Part shown: piece after piece, positions 52,943 through 62,934 of the stretch
How the letters are laid out: each line of letters starts with the position of its first letter
How positions within the stretch are numbered: position 1 is the first letter of the stretch
Source: Veillonella criceti
GTDB lineage: Bacteria; Bacillota; Negativicutes; Veillonellales; Veillonellaceae
Direction of reading: 5' to 3'
NCBI RefSeq assembly: GCF_900460315.1
Contig: NZ_UHIO01000001.1
Span: forward strand, 644,001-708,000
Length of the DNA stretch: 64,000 nucleotides
Notes under the pieces: model-generated
What the model saw: the letters and a program-made list of their open reading frames with translations, nothing else
Told to the model about the DNA's origin: nothing
The model's database searches: none
Position numbers and translations under genes: made by a program

Positions 52943-54280
52943 TTAAGCAAATAAATCATTCAAACTTTCTGACATAGTTGGATGTGTATAAATAAAGTCA
53001 CGCAATACTTGATAATCTAAGTTTTGATCAATAGCTAATTTAATTAAATTAATCATTTCATAAGACTCTGCACAGAATAACTGAGCACCAAGAATTTTAT
53101 TATCAGCATCAATTAATGCTTTCAAAACACCTTCTGTTTTACGAAGTACTTTTGCTTTTGGAATTGCATTAGCCGACAAGGTTACTACACGATACTCAAT
53201 ATTTTTTGCTTTCGCTTCCGTTTCATTAAGACCTACTCGTGAAAATGGTGGATCAATAAATACGGAATACGCAAAAGCACCACGATTATTAATAGTTCGC
53301 TGACTATTTCCTGCCATATCATCTAAAATAATGCGACTATCATCTAAAGAAATATATGTAAATTGCAATCTACCACATACATCGCCAGCAGCCCAAATAT
53401 TAGCTACATTTGTACGTAAATGTTCATCTGTCTCAACGGCACCACGTTTAGACAAGGTAATCCCAGCCTTTTCAGCAGCCAATTCATCAGTATTAGGCCA
53501 GCGACCAGTAGCAATTAAAATATCATCAGCCGTAATGGTCTGAACTTCATTACCTTTACTATAATATAAAGTACCTTCTTTAATTTCAGTCGCCGTAGCC
53601 CCTGTAATAATCGCTACCCCTTTAGCAGCTAATACATCTTGAATGCTTTTTGCTATATCTGCATCTTCACGTGGCAAGAATACATCACCATCCTGCACAA
53701 CGGTTACCTTACTACCAAAATTTGCATATAAAGCGGCAAATTCAAGACCAATATAACCGCCACCTAAAATCGTTAATGTTTCAGGAAGTTCCGCCAAATC
53801 CATAAGCGTTTCAGACGTATACACCTTAGCACTATCTGTTACCCCTTTAATGTCTGGTAATACAGGTGTTGCCCCTGTATTGATAACAAACTGTTTACCT
53901 TCTAGGGTCATTGTTTCTTGTTGCGTGCGGACTTCGATATGAGTGGCATCTACAAAAGAAGCAACCCCATCAATCACGGTAACCCCTGCTTGAATCAATT
54001 TATCATAATTAGCTTTACGTAAAGCACCTATCAATGCTCGCTTTTCTTCAATCGCTTGTTTATAATAAATAGCTTTAGCAGCAAAATCAGTTTTAGGCGC
54101 CATAGCAGCATCAGTCACTAACCGTTTAGACGGAATACAGCCCACATTAATGCAAGTGCCACCATACATATGAGCATCTTTTTCAATTAAAGCAACTGAT
54201 TTTCCTTGTTTAGCTAATTTGCCAGCTAGTGTTTTACCCGCTTTACCAAAACCGATTACAATAATATCATACGTTTTCAT
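52943..54280 (-). CDS. RclA-like pyridine nucleotide-disulfide oxidoreductase
   Basis: A 445-residue flavoprotein from the ATG at 54280 (AGGAGG upstream, 1-nt overlap with the preceding stop). FAD binding is at IIVIGFGKAGKTLAGK. The redox-active pair is GGTCINVGCIPSKRL. NAD(P) binding is at TILGGGYIGLEFAA, and the second FAD motif is NIWAAGDVCG. The C-terminus has YTHPTMSESLNDLF. This ending and the lack of an N-terminal metal domain fit RclA/YkgC, which in E. coli reduces hypothiocyanous acid. That role would suit an oral commensal but is inferred from resemblance. Confidence 0.82.
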   Translation of the reverse strand: MKTYDIIVIGFGKAGKTLAGKLAKQGKSVALIEKDAHMYGGTCINVGCIPSKRLVTDAAMAPKTDFAAKAIYYKQAIEEKRALIGALRKANYDKLIQAGVTVIDGVASFVDATHIEVRTQQETMTLEGKQFVINTGATPVLPDIKGVTDSAKVYTSETLMDLAELPETLTILGGGYIGLEFAALYANFGSKVTVVQDGDVFLPREDADIAKSIQDVLAAKGVAIITGATATEIKEGTLYYSKGNEVQTITADDILIATGRWPNTDELAAEKAGITLSKRGAVETDEHLRTNVANIWAAGDVCGRLQFTYISLDDSRIILDDMAGNSQRTINNRGAFAYSVFIDPPFSRVGLNETEAKAKNIEYRVVTLSANAIPKAKVLRKTEGVLKALIDADNKILGAQLFCAESYEMINLIKLAIDQNLDYQVLRDFIYTHPTMSESLNDLFA

Positions 54281-54981
54281 TATAAGCCTCCTACTTCTCT
54301 CATTGACTGCATGCACCAGCTAAAGCCTTTGGCACAGCGTACTTCTGTATCTTGAAAATGATGACCTGCATTCCATTCCAACGTACACGCAATCCCTTGC
54401 TCCTTTAATATAGCCTGTTGTTCTCGAATACGCTGACCAGCCGTTGCCATTACAGGGTTCTTAGTTTTATCTTCTCGATCACCTAAGCTAAGATATATAG
54501 CTTTGGTTGCTGGCACATGCTCTTTAACATACGTAATCCAATCTGGATACCACAAAGAAGGTGAAATAGCAGCAATAGCTGAAAATCTCTTACTTTGGCA
54601 AGCACTCCATATAGAAAACAAACCAGCCAATGAATAGCCACCTAATATGATTGGCATAGTATCTTTAATTTGATACTTTTTGGTTAACTCTGGCAATAAT
54701 ACCATCTCTATATACGCAAGAGTCTCTTTAGCTTGATCCCCAAATCCCTCTTTGCCGAATACAGCGGGCGCTGACCAAGGGGTTAACTCATCATGCCAAT
54801 GTTCAATCGTTATCGCTACCAATAAAAATGGCTTATCTACAGCCTCTCTCATTAATTCAACTTGATGATCTAATACTTTAAGATCAAACTCATCTACCGG
54901 TTGAATTAAAATGTATTCTGGATTTTCAACTTCATATATAGTACACGTCTTTTGCCCAATATTTATTTCTTTCTTGGCCAT
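54280..54981 (-). CDS. Alpha/beta hydrolase (esterase-like)
   Basis: A 233-residue cytoplasmic alpha/beta hydrolase. The nucleophile elbow is GGYSLAGLFSIW (Ser about 126). The Asp may lie in SLGDREDKT, and the His in WNAGHHFQD (about 215). It looks like the IroE/esterase-D group (PF00756) but has no signal peptide. It is co-transcribed with the RclA-like gene (1-nt overlap). A role in detoxification is possible. Substrate unknown. Confidence 0.8.
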   Translation of the reverse strand: MAKKEINIGQKTCTIYEVENPEYILIQPVDEFDLKVLDHQVELMREAVDKPFLLVAITIEHWHDELTPWSAPAVFGKEGFGDQAKETLAYIEMVLLPELTKKYQIKDTMPIILGGYSLAGLFSIWSACQSKRFSAIAAISPSLWYPDWITYVKEHVPATKAIYLSLGDREDKTKNPVMATAGQRIREQQAILKEQGIACTLEWNAGHHFQDTEVRCAKGFSWCMQSMREVGGL

Positions 54982-55092
54982 TAATCCACCTCCTTTTATA
55001 CTAACATCTTAACAGATATTCCTAGATTATTTAGCATACACTATTATATTTAATTTATTCTTTATAGTTTTATTATATCAAAAAATAAAGAT

Positions 55093-55125
55093 ATTAAAAA
55101 TAACACCTTACTTGAGAAAATAAGG
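55093..55125. repeat. 33-bp direct repeat, copy A
   Basis: Identical over 33 bp to 59696-59728. It contains most of an AACACCTTA...TAAGGTGTT hairpin; in this copy the right arm carries one mismatch. Copies A and B flank the autotransporter pseudogene. Confidence 0.85.
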
Positions 55126-55149
55126 GGTTGTAGAGAGATATTATAGAGT

Positions 55150-55230
55150 CGATAAAATAATACAGACACTTCCTTTAGTGACAACGTTAAGAAAACCTAA
55201 TAGCTATCACCTTTAAAGGGAGTGTCTGTA
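55150..55230 (-). terminator. Terminator of the second autotransporter
   Basis: A long hairpin (TACAGACACT 55161-55170 with AGTGTCTGTA 55221-55230, further inner pairing around CCTTTA/TAAAGG) followed by TTATTTTATC on the minus strand, 35 nt after the stop. Confidence 0.7.
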
Positions 55231-55264
55231 TATTATAACTATACTAATTTACCAAATAGAAAGT

Positions 55265-58200
55265 TTATTTATGACGTACAACACGTACACGTTCTACAGT
55301 TGGATTGCCATCTTTATCAGTATGAACTGCATCAACTGTGAAACGTTCTAATTCAGGTGCAAATTCAGTAAGAATCTTATCAGATAATGTAGCACCATTT
55401 AACATAGCTCGATACAACATTGCGGCAAATTCATAGCGCGTCATTGGACGATTACCGTCATAAGTACCATCAGGATAGCCCTGTATCATGCCATTACCAG
55501 CAAGAGTGGCCACGTATTCATAAGCCCAATGATTTTGAGGTACGTCTGGGAAGAGTTGAAGTTTGGAGGTATCAACTTTTCGACCTGCATGAGAGTCAAG
55601 CATAGCGGACTTCATAGCTTCCATTTCACGTCGCATATCTTTAATTTCTTTTGCCATCGCTACACGAGATGTAGAAACATTGTTACCTTGACCAAATTTA
55701 AGCGATACGCCAGCGTTAAACATATTATCGCCATTGCCTAGAGTACCACCTACACTAAACATAGTATCTTCATTTGGACGATAGAATGCCCCTAAAGCCA
55801 TTGCATTTTCACCGCGATAGTTGCCATAACCAGCTACAAAATCCCATTTATCATCTGGATCAAAGTCAAGTGGATGAAGTGCTGCTAAAGCAGCTGCACC
55901 AGCGCCAACTTTATCAATCCGATGATCTAATTGGTTTACTTTATTCCCTAAATTATTAATCGCTATGCTATTATTGGTCACTTGATGGTTAACACTTTGA
56001 AGTTGTTCTTCGGTGGCCGCACGACCTACAGTGGCAAAATCATCAGCATCAAGAGTAGTATTAGTTAAGCCAGTCACTTCACCTTTACTACCATTCACTG
56101 AAATATTACCAACCTCTGCCATACCAGTTGTACCATTCACAGTGACTTTCTTACCTGCTTCAGTACCTACCTGTAAAGTACCTTCGCCACCATCAACCAC
56201 TACCTGAGTATGGCCTTCACCAAGAGTAATCTTTTCACTGAGACCAAACTGTAAATTAGTTCCGTCTTTTGTTACGATGATATTTTGGTTACCAGCCTTG
56301 TCTTTAGAGCCAGAGAAGTCTACGGTAGCATTATTACCTACAGCCTGGCTATCTTCACCATTGACCGAAACATTCCAGCCTTGATAAGCACTTCCTTTTA
56401 TACCTTCTAAATCATTTCTAACAAGTTGTAATTGCTCTTCTGTAGCTGCACGGCCTGCACCACTTGCAAATCCATCATAATAAATAGTTTTATTAGATAA
56501 GCCTGTAACATTGCCTGTAGCGCCATCAATTGCTACGTTACCTATATTAGCCGAACCAGCTACACCATCTAGAGTTACTTTTGTTTTTTCTACAGTTCCA
56601 ACTATTACTTTTGCCGTATTACCATCGATAGCAACTTTATTAACACCTGCGCCTGCAGTTACTGTGCCCTTTTCTCCATCAATTGCTACCGTATTATCTC
56701 CAGTACCTACATTAACAGTGCTATTAAGATCAAAGGTTAAATTAGTCCCTTTTTGACTTACTACGATATTCTTATGATTGTTTTTATCTTTTGCACCAGA
56801 GAAATCAACTGTATTGCCACTGTTTACAGCAACACCAGTACCACCTTCAGCAGATACAGTCCAGCCTTTATAGGCATTACCCTCGATTTTAGTAATAGCC
56901 GCATTCAACTGTTCTTCAGTAGCCGCACGGCCTGATTTTGCAAAACCATCAACAGTTAACGAAGTATTAGTCAAGCCTGTTATTTGACCAGCAGTACCGT
57001 CAATCGTAATAGGATTATTCCCCTCTTTAGCTTCACCAATAGTAATAGTATCTTTTAGCTTAATATTGTAGTCTGTAATATTAGTCTGATTATTTTCAGT
57101 CGGTGTCAAAGTAAAATTGTCGTCTACACTGACACTAGCATTCTTAGCATTGACAATATATTGTGGCTTGCCATCTTCAGATGTGTCTGTACCTATTGAT
57201 GCAATATTTGTGCCTGCTACTACCTCACCACCTGCAGCGGCTATTTTAGCATTCAAATCATTAGTTAAATGATAAATTTGACTACCATTAATAGCGTCAT
57301 AGGAATCTGATGATATACGACCTTTGGCTACATTAATAATACGACGTTTAGATGAACTATCACCAACAGAAAGTACGCCATATGTACCATCACTGCTAGA
57401 AATATTCCATTGTTTATTATAGAAATCGCCTAATTCTTTCTTAAATTCTGTTAACTTAGCGCTCGTAAACATGTCGTCAGTTTTTACTTTACTATTATTA
57501 CCTAAGGCCACACTATAACTAGTATTAGCTGCAACATCAGTTGCATAGCCGATGGCTGTACCTCCTGAACTACTAACGCCGGACTTAGAGCCTACAATAG
57601 TAGCATATTTAATGTTATCTCCAATAATCGACTCACTACCACCAATAAAGGAGTAGTCTGAACCAGTGCCAATATTAGATGACGCCCCTAAAATAGAACT
57701 CGATGCACTTTTTGTACTAGTTTTATGTCCCACTATTGAAGAGCTACCCGATCGTTCCTCAATAGTCGCATTACTTCCTAACGCTACGCTATAGCCTGTC
57801 TTAACCTGAGTATCATTACCTAGCGCTATCGAATTACTAACATTACCTGCTTTAGTAATAGTTCCAGCTCTAGCACCGATAGCAATATTACTACTCCCCT
57901 TAACAGTAGAATTAGAACCTATAGCAATGCCTCCACCTGACCAAGACTGTACTTTAGATTTAACACCAATAGCTACACTACCATTTGCATTGCTCTCAAT
58001 CTTAGTTTCTGGTCCAAGAGCAGTAGCATTTTCTACACTACTTTCAAGTGTTGATTGATAACCTAAAGCTACAGAATATCTACTTTCAGGTTAACCTGCC
58101 TTACCAATATGTGCATCATTACCTATAGCTAAACTAGACCGACCTGTTACCTCCGCACTATAGCCGATGGCCGTACCATACCAAGTGCCATCGGATATTT

Positions 58201-59227
58201 TAGAGAATGAGCCAAGTACAGTGCCATGAGCTGCATCCTTACCGATTTTTGCTCCAGCGCCACCAATAACAACGGATTGGTCAGATGTATCACCGATTTC
58301 TACTTCGTGCCCCATAGCAATGGCCCAATCTACATTTGTACCAATTTTGGAATATGAGTATTCAGAATTACTTGAACCGATAAGTATAGAGTTTGCTGAG
58401 TCATCCGCAATCGTCGCATGAGCACCAATAACTACGCTAACGCCGGCAGAGCTCCATTTATCCCCCATCTTAGCATTGGCACCAATAACTACGCTATATG
58501 GAGACTGGTTAGAAGCGGAGTCACCAATTACAACTGAACCATTACTACCTACCAAATTTGACTTATTTGAAGCAAGTTCTGGAAACACCCCATTTTTTGC
58601 CTTATTACCGATTACAACGGAGTTGTTAGTTCTTTTTCCAAACTCCATGCCACTACCTATTGCTACAGAGTCCAAAATATAATCAGTTACCTTATTCTCA
58701 TTGCCTATAAAAATAGTGCTATTAATTTCATCAGCTGAGGTGTTTCGACTACCTAAAATAAGTGATTTACTAGCATTATAGTATCCATCATTTGTATGTA
58801 TCTTATTGCCGCTGCCAATAATCCACGATGTACCTAAACTAGAAATTTCATTGTCATCACCAATTACGTAATTATAACTACCGGACTTTAACGTGTTATT
58901 ATCACCAGTAACCTCATTATTACTGGTATTTACCGTATTGCCATCACCAATAACCTTATTCTTTTCTGCGCTTGAGCCCATCGTATTGGCTGTATCAATA
59001 TGAGCTGTAAAATTCCCCTTCGCATCTGATCCTGTTGTCCATTGCTGGGCAGTTGCTGCTTCAGTAATAGCCGCTGAACTAGCTGTCAAAGCCAGCACAG
59101 CAAGAACTGTGGCCATTTTTCTTGTCACGCTACTGCCTGGCTGTTTTGTGCAACTATGAACTAACTCAGACACCACCACAAAACGATGTTTCACCTTACT
59201 CCAAATAACATTATAAATCCCATTCAT
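55265..59227 (-). pseudogene. Trimeric autotransporter with C-terminal SLH domain, interrupted by one stop codon
   Basis: A 1321-codon frame broken only by TAA at 58091-58093. The first part (378 residues) has an extended signal peptide (MNGIYNVIWSKVKHRF) and YadA-head repeats. The frame continues after the stop without shift through 119 more head codons (PESRYSVALG onward), a neck (DAINGSQIYHL), stalk modules, a YadA anchor (AALAALHPLDFDPDD onward, about codons 1106-1182), a short coiled coil and an SLH domain (FPDVPQNHWAYEYVA to MTRYEFAAMLY, about codons 1225-1280). The SLH part would bind peptidoglycan from the periplasmic side, giving an unusual adhesin-plus-tether. It may be a recent nonsense mutation, a sequencing error or a stop that is read through. 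Confidence 0.85.
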
Positions 59228-59695
59228 AACGCATGTCTCCTTTCTTGGTTAGCTACTGACATGATTCTTTTACTATTCTGGGTATTTTTATAAATTTTAT
59301 AAAAAAGTAAACATCATATGATAATTACCGGTTCATTAAAGCTATTATTTACATCTTTTTTTCAGTATAGCACACCATTTTTCATAAATCTATCATGATT
59401 ATTGAACCTTTTATTATCCTTTTAATATGATATAAATCACTTATATAAATAATATATCCCTATAAAACTAATTGGAAAATCACATTCTATTTTGATTGCT
59501 TTCATATTATTTTCATCAATTATTAAAACAATAAATTCAAGATGATATCCCCATATGGCAGATTACTATCATATTTTAGATAAAATTAGATATAAATATA
59601 TCTCACCTCTTTTTTACTAACTATTTGATTACTAATATTACTCAGTAAGTCTATTTATATACCAAAAATTTTATGCAAAAAATTAAATAAATTAC

Positions 59696-59728
59696 ATTAA
59701 AAATAACACCTTACTTGAGAAAATAAGG
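59696..59728. repeat. 33-bp direct repeat, copy B
   Basis: Identical to 55093-55125. Extended by four bases it forms a complete terminator-like hairpin (AACACCTTA / TAAGGTGTT) with a T5 run on the minus strand. No gene ends here on that strand, so it looks like the leftover terminator of a lost neighbour. Confidence 0.8.
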
Positions 59729-59774
59729 TGTTATTCCATAGCATTATACTAACTTTTTTCAGCCATAAAAACCG

Positions 59775-59802
59775 TTGTATAAAATTAAACTTCATTATAC
59801 AA
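59775..59802 (+). promoter_or_regulatory. Aldolase promoter with inverted repeat
   Basis: TTGTATAA (59775-59782) and TTATACAA (59795-59802) form an inverted repeat with 12-bp spacer. The same bases give a -35 TTGTAT and -10 TACAAT at 17-bp spacing, so a dimeric regulator could block the promoter. Confidence 0.55.
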
Positions 59803-59868
59803 TGAATATGCAATATAGATAATCTATTAACTTATAACAGGTTTTATTACATTATAAGGAGGTTTATT

Positions 59869-60660
59869 ATGGCTATGATTAAAGATTATTTGAAAAATGA
59901 ATTTAAAACAAATATTCAAAAAGGAAATGTGCAATATGGCGTAGCACAAGAAATTCCTTCTGCTGAAGTGGCAGAAATTTTAGCCACCTCTAATTATGAT
60001 TGGTTATTTGTTGACGGTGAACATGGTGCCCATGATATTAATTCCATCGTAGCTATCGCTCGAGCAGTGGCACCCTACAATGTGACACCAGTATTCCGTG
60101 TTCCTGAAGCAGGTACGGGCATTATTAAACAACTCTTAGATTCTGGTATTCAAAATATTATTATTCCTAAAGTAGAAAGTGCTGAAGAAACAGAAAAAAT
60201 TATGTACTGGGCCTCCTATGCCCCTCGTGGAAACCGCGGTATGGGAGCCGGTGCCGTGCGAGCAGGACGCTATGGTCGTATCCCTGATTATTTAGAACGC
60301 ATTGCTAATGAACTTTGTATTTTACCACAAATTGAAAGCAAAAAAGGGCTTGAAAATCTTGATGCGATTGCCTCTGTCCCTGATATTGGTGGTATATTCT
60401 TAGGCCCTATTGATTTAGCCGTTGATATGGGCTATGGTTTAGATGTATTTCATCCAGAAGTAGAAGAAGCTATGGATTATGCAATCAAACGAGTTCAAGA
60501 ACATAATATACCTGTCGGCACTATCGCACTAAGCCCTGAACAAGCCAAACGTTTTATTGATTTAGGCGTCAGCTTCTTGGGCATTGGTATCGACACTAAA
60601 TTCTTAGTAAGTGGTGCTGATACGACCTTAGAAACATATAAAAAGACTATAAAGGGATAA
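59869..60660 (+). CDS. HpcH/HpaI-family aldolase
   Basis: A 263-residue class II aldolase of the HpcH/HpaI (pyruvate-dependent) family. Landmarks are [13 protein letters not shown] (catalytic His), [27 protein letters not shown], the metal-site Glu in [14 protein letters not shown], and [13 protein letters not shown]. It cleaves a 2-keto-3-deoxy or 4-hydroxy-2-oxo acid to pyruvate and an aldehyde. No pathway genes lie beside it, so the physiological substrate is open. The start has AAGGAGG. Confidence 0.9.
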   Translation: MAMIKDYLKNEFKTNIQKGNVQYGVAQEIPSAEVAEILATSNYDWLFVDGEHGAHDINSIVAIARAVAPYNVTPVFRVPEAGTGIIKQLLDSGIQNIIIPKVESAEETEKIMYWASYAPRGNRGMGAGAVRAGRYGRIPDYLERIANELCILPQIESKKGLENLDAIASVPDIGGIFLGPIDLAVDMGYGLDVFHPEVEEAMDYAIKRVQEHNIPVGTIALSPEQAKRFIDLGVSFLGIGIDTKFLVSGADTTLETYKKTIKG

Positions 60661-60715
60661 TAAAAATAAAAACTCTGAGGTTATAAGAGAAAGATAAAAA
60701 TAAAGATAAAAACTA

Positions 60716-60770
60716 AAATAACTGTTGGGATAACATCGCGTCGATGCCATCTCAACAGTTATTTTTTATT
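60716..60770. terminator. Bidirectional terminator after the aldolase gene
   Basis: A stem AATAACTGTTG (from 60717) with CAACAGTTATT (to about 60763), plus an inner ACATCG/CGATG helix. T-tracts follow on both strands, serving the aldolase and the convergent 60-residue gene. Confidence 0.85.
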
Positions 60771-60788
60771 ATTCTAAATTATTTTAAA

Positions 60789-60971
60789 TTATTTTAAATC
60801 ATTATAAATAGCAATAATACCTAAAACAATACTGGAACCGCCTAATAAAATAATCCCAACTAATATGAGCAAATTTTCTATATCTTTTTCAGCCTTGTAC
60901 TGTTTAACATATTTGGGAATCATTAAAACTACACCTATCCCAAATAATAAAAAAGCAATTCCTTTTAGCAT
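60789..60971 (-). CDS. Small two-helix membrane protein
   Basis: A 60-residue protein with two hydrophobic segments (GIAFLLFGIGVVLMIP and LLILVGIILLGGSSIVLGIIA) joined by a charged loop (KYVKQYKAEKDIE). The start follows AAGGAG. It is followed by a shared terminator, which supports a real gene. No family is recognised. Confidence 0.6.
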   Translation of the reverse strand: MLKGIAFLLFGIGVVLMIPKYVKQYKAEKDIENLLILVGIILLGGSSIVLGIIAIYNDLK

Positions 60972-61153
60972 TATAGCTCCTTAAAGGGAAGATTCAAATC
61001 TAACGTATTAACACTTATTTGGTTGCCATGCATCTGGTAAACATTATTTGGCTGTATTTTATCTTCTATCTTTGCGTATGACAACCGCTACAAGAAGTCC
61101 ATCGTCCGCTAATGACAGCGTGAGAGCCTTATTTTTCTTTTGAAGCTCTATTG

Positions 61154-62143
61154 TTATTTCATCTTCATAAATACATCACCAATATCCCCATCAATGCAGA
61201 TACTTCTATTGGCAATCTCGCTCGGACAAAACGCTTCACCATAATTGATACAGACATACACTGCTTTTTCATTCGCCAATGTCATCTGCCAAAAAGGATA
61301 TTTTACTATAACAGGGGTATTTGCTCCCACGCCAAGCTCCAGATAGAGCACATGAAGATTCTCAGCCTTAAGAAGGAAATCCGCATATGCCGCCGATGCC
61401 CTGTACCAACCTTCATCTTCGACAAAGGAATCATCTACGCGAAGATTCGTGGTCACATCAGATCCGTCATCTGGGCATTTCGGAATAAGCTCTGTCGCAA
61501 TACGCATAGTTATATTGCCATCCTCTGGCACCTTGAACACATCGTTCGCATCCTTCACAAAGCCTTGTGCCCCCATTGCTTTTATTACCCATTCTTCATT
61601 GTCATAGGTCTTCCGATTAGATGGATCAACGCTTTGGAACAGGCCGTAGTCCCCCTGCGTATAGAACAAACGCTTTTTATCGAATCCCGCTCTCTGGAAC
61701 TGATGATCTACATTCGTAGTGATAACAAAATAATCCTTATCCGCCACAAGTGAAAGTAACTCCTGATAAACAGGTTTCGGCGCATCAATATATCGATTGT
61801 AATAGATGTGCCTTGCCCACCATGCCCAGCGAGTTTCCTGATCTGGAAACGGATAGAAGCCACCGGAATAAATATCCCGAACACCATACTTTCTTGCAAA
61901 ATCAAAAAAATAACTGTCAAATCGAGCTCCACTATAAGTCAGTCCTGCAGCTGTAGAAAGTCCGGCACCCGCTCCAATCACTATAACATCTGCTGTTTGA
62001 ATCTCGTTCTTTAATCTGGATATTCGCTCCTCCTTAGAGCCTGTTCCGAATGACATATTTCTGCTAAAATATCGTACCGCACTGAGTCCCTTCTTAATGC
62101 TCTCCTGATAGCCGTTCGGCCTTTCTTTATATAAGTGCTTCAT
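61154..62143 (-). CDS. Class M sirtuin (SirTM), protein ADP-ribosyltransferase-like
   Basis: About 329 residues from the ATG at 62143 (AAGGA 7 nt upstream, overlapping the macrodomain gene). It has the NAD site GAGAGLSTAAGLTYSG, the altered core TTNVDHQF, and YTQGDYGLFQ where typical deacetylase sirtuins have a catalytic His. Such changes mark class M sirtuins, which ADP-ribosylate a lipoyl carrier protein. A typical zinc CxxC is not intact (IPKCPDDG). In known loci GcvH-L and LplA2 accompany the pair, but neither is in view here. The G+C is clearly higher than in the rest of the window, suggesting transfer. Confidence 0.85.
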   Translation of the reverse strand: MKHLYKERPNGYQESIKKGLSAVRYFSRNMSFGTGSKEERISRLKNEIQTADVIVIGAGAGLSTAAGLTYSGARFDSYFFDFARKYGVRDIYSGGFYPFPDQETRWAWWARHIYYNRYIDAPKPVYQELLSLVADKDYFVITTNVDHQFQRAGFDKKRLFYTQGDYGLFQSVDPSNRKTYDNEEWVIKAMGAQGFVKDANDVFKVPEDGNITMRIATELIPKCPDDGSDVTTNLRVDDSFVEDEGWYRASAAYADFLLKAENLHVLYLELGVGANTPVIVKYPFWQMTLANEKAVYVCINYGEAFCPSEIANRSICIDGDIGDVFMKMK

Positions 62144-62930
62144 AGTATTCCTTGTCTTCATCTTTAAAAACATTAAAGATCACCCTTTCCATAGCGCTCG
62201 GATGCTGTGAGAGCCATCTATCTACTGTGCTGACGGCAATCTGAGCTGCCCTCTTGTTCGGAAAATGAAATACGCCTGTAGAAATACAACAAAATGCCAC
62301 GCTTTTCAGATTATTTTCCAGACACATATCCAAGGTATTTCGATAGCAGTCCGCCAGATTCTTCTCAAGTTCCGGCGTCAACTTATATTGCACGATGGGA
62401 CCTACGATATGAATGACCTTCTTTGCAGGAAGATTATAGGCATCCGTCAGCATAGGAATAGCCGTCGGCTGCTCATAATCCTTGCCATGTCTAATCCGTA
62501 ACTGATTCATCTGCCTGTTGCACTCTACTCTAAGCTGCACACCGGCAAAGGTATGGATGCAGTTGTCAATACAAGTATGCATTGGAACAAAGCAACCTAG
62601 CATCTGCGAATTGGCTGCATTGACGATGGCATCTACGGCAAGTCTTGTGATATCACCTTGCCAAATAGATAGTTCATCGCGGATTACCGGAATGTCATAA
62701 AGACGCACGATACCTTTTTCTTCGGCTCTGCCTACCAGATATTCATCCTGAACCGAAAGCACATCATTTGAAAGTACTTTCGGCATACGGATGTTCATAA
62801 GCGAACGAAGGATGCGCCGCTTTCCTTCGGTGTCTTTCGGCGTTTCCAAATCTTTATATTGAACAGAATCCGCTTTGAATTCCTCAACGAGATAATCCAG
62901 TCGCTGATGCTGTGCTCTTTTTTCACCCAT
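62127..62930 (-). CDS. Zinc-type macrodomain ADP-ribosylhydrolase
   Basis: About 267 residues from the ATG at 62930 (GAAGG upstream). An N-terminal helical part (1-70) precedes the macrodomain. SIWQGDITRLAVDAIVNAANSQ is the ADP-ribose site. The insert LGCFVPMHTCIDNCIH supplies the Cys/His zinc ligands of Zn-macrodomains. CISTGVFHFPNKRAA is the second ligand loop. It should remove the modification made by the adjacent sirtuin, a known pairing in Firmicutes. It overlaps the sirtuin gene and begins 4 nt after the flavin/ferredoxin gene. Confidence 0.88.
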   Translation of the reverse strand: MGEKRAQHQRLDYLVEEFKADSVQYKDLETPKDTEGKRRILRSLMNIRMPKVLSNDVLSVQDEYLVGRAEEKGIVRLYDIPVIRDELSIWQGDITRLAVDAIVNAANSQMLGCFVPMHTCIDNCIHTFAGVQLRVECNRQMNQLRIRHGKDYEQPTAIPMLTDAYNLPAKKVIHIVGPIVQYKLTPELEKNLADCYRNTLDMCLENNLKSVAFCCISTGVFHFPNKRAAQIAVSTVDRWLSQHPSAMERVIFNVFKDEDKEYYEALI

Positions 62931-62934
62931 AGTA

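Larger units (their letters stand above)
59228..59868. other. Intergenic region between the autotransporter and the aldolase
   Basis: About 640 bp. It holds the autotransporter ribosome-binding site (AAGGAGA), an AT-rich leader, copy B of the 33-bp repeat with a complete 9-bp stem (59701-59732), and the aldolase promoter with its inverted repeat. I see no ORF worth calling. Confidence 0.6.

Noticed and set aside
61151-61753. Plus-strand 200-codon frame opposite the sirtuin gene
   Set aside because: It is antisense to a gene with clear family motifs and has no ribosome-binding site.
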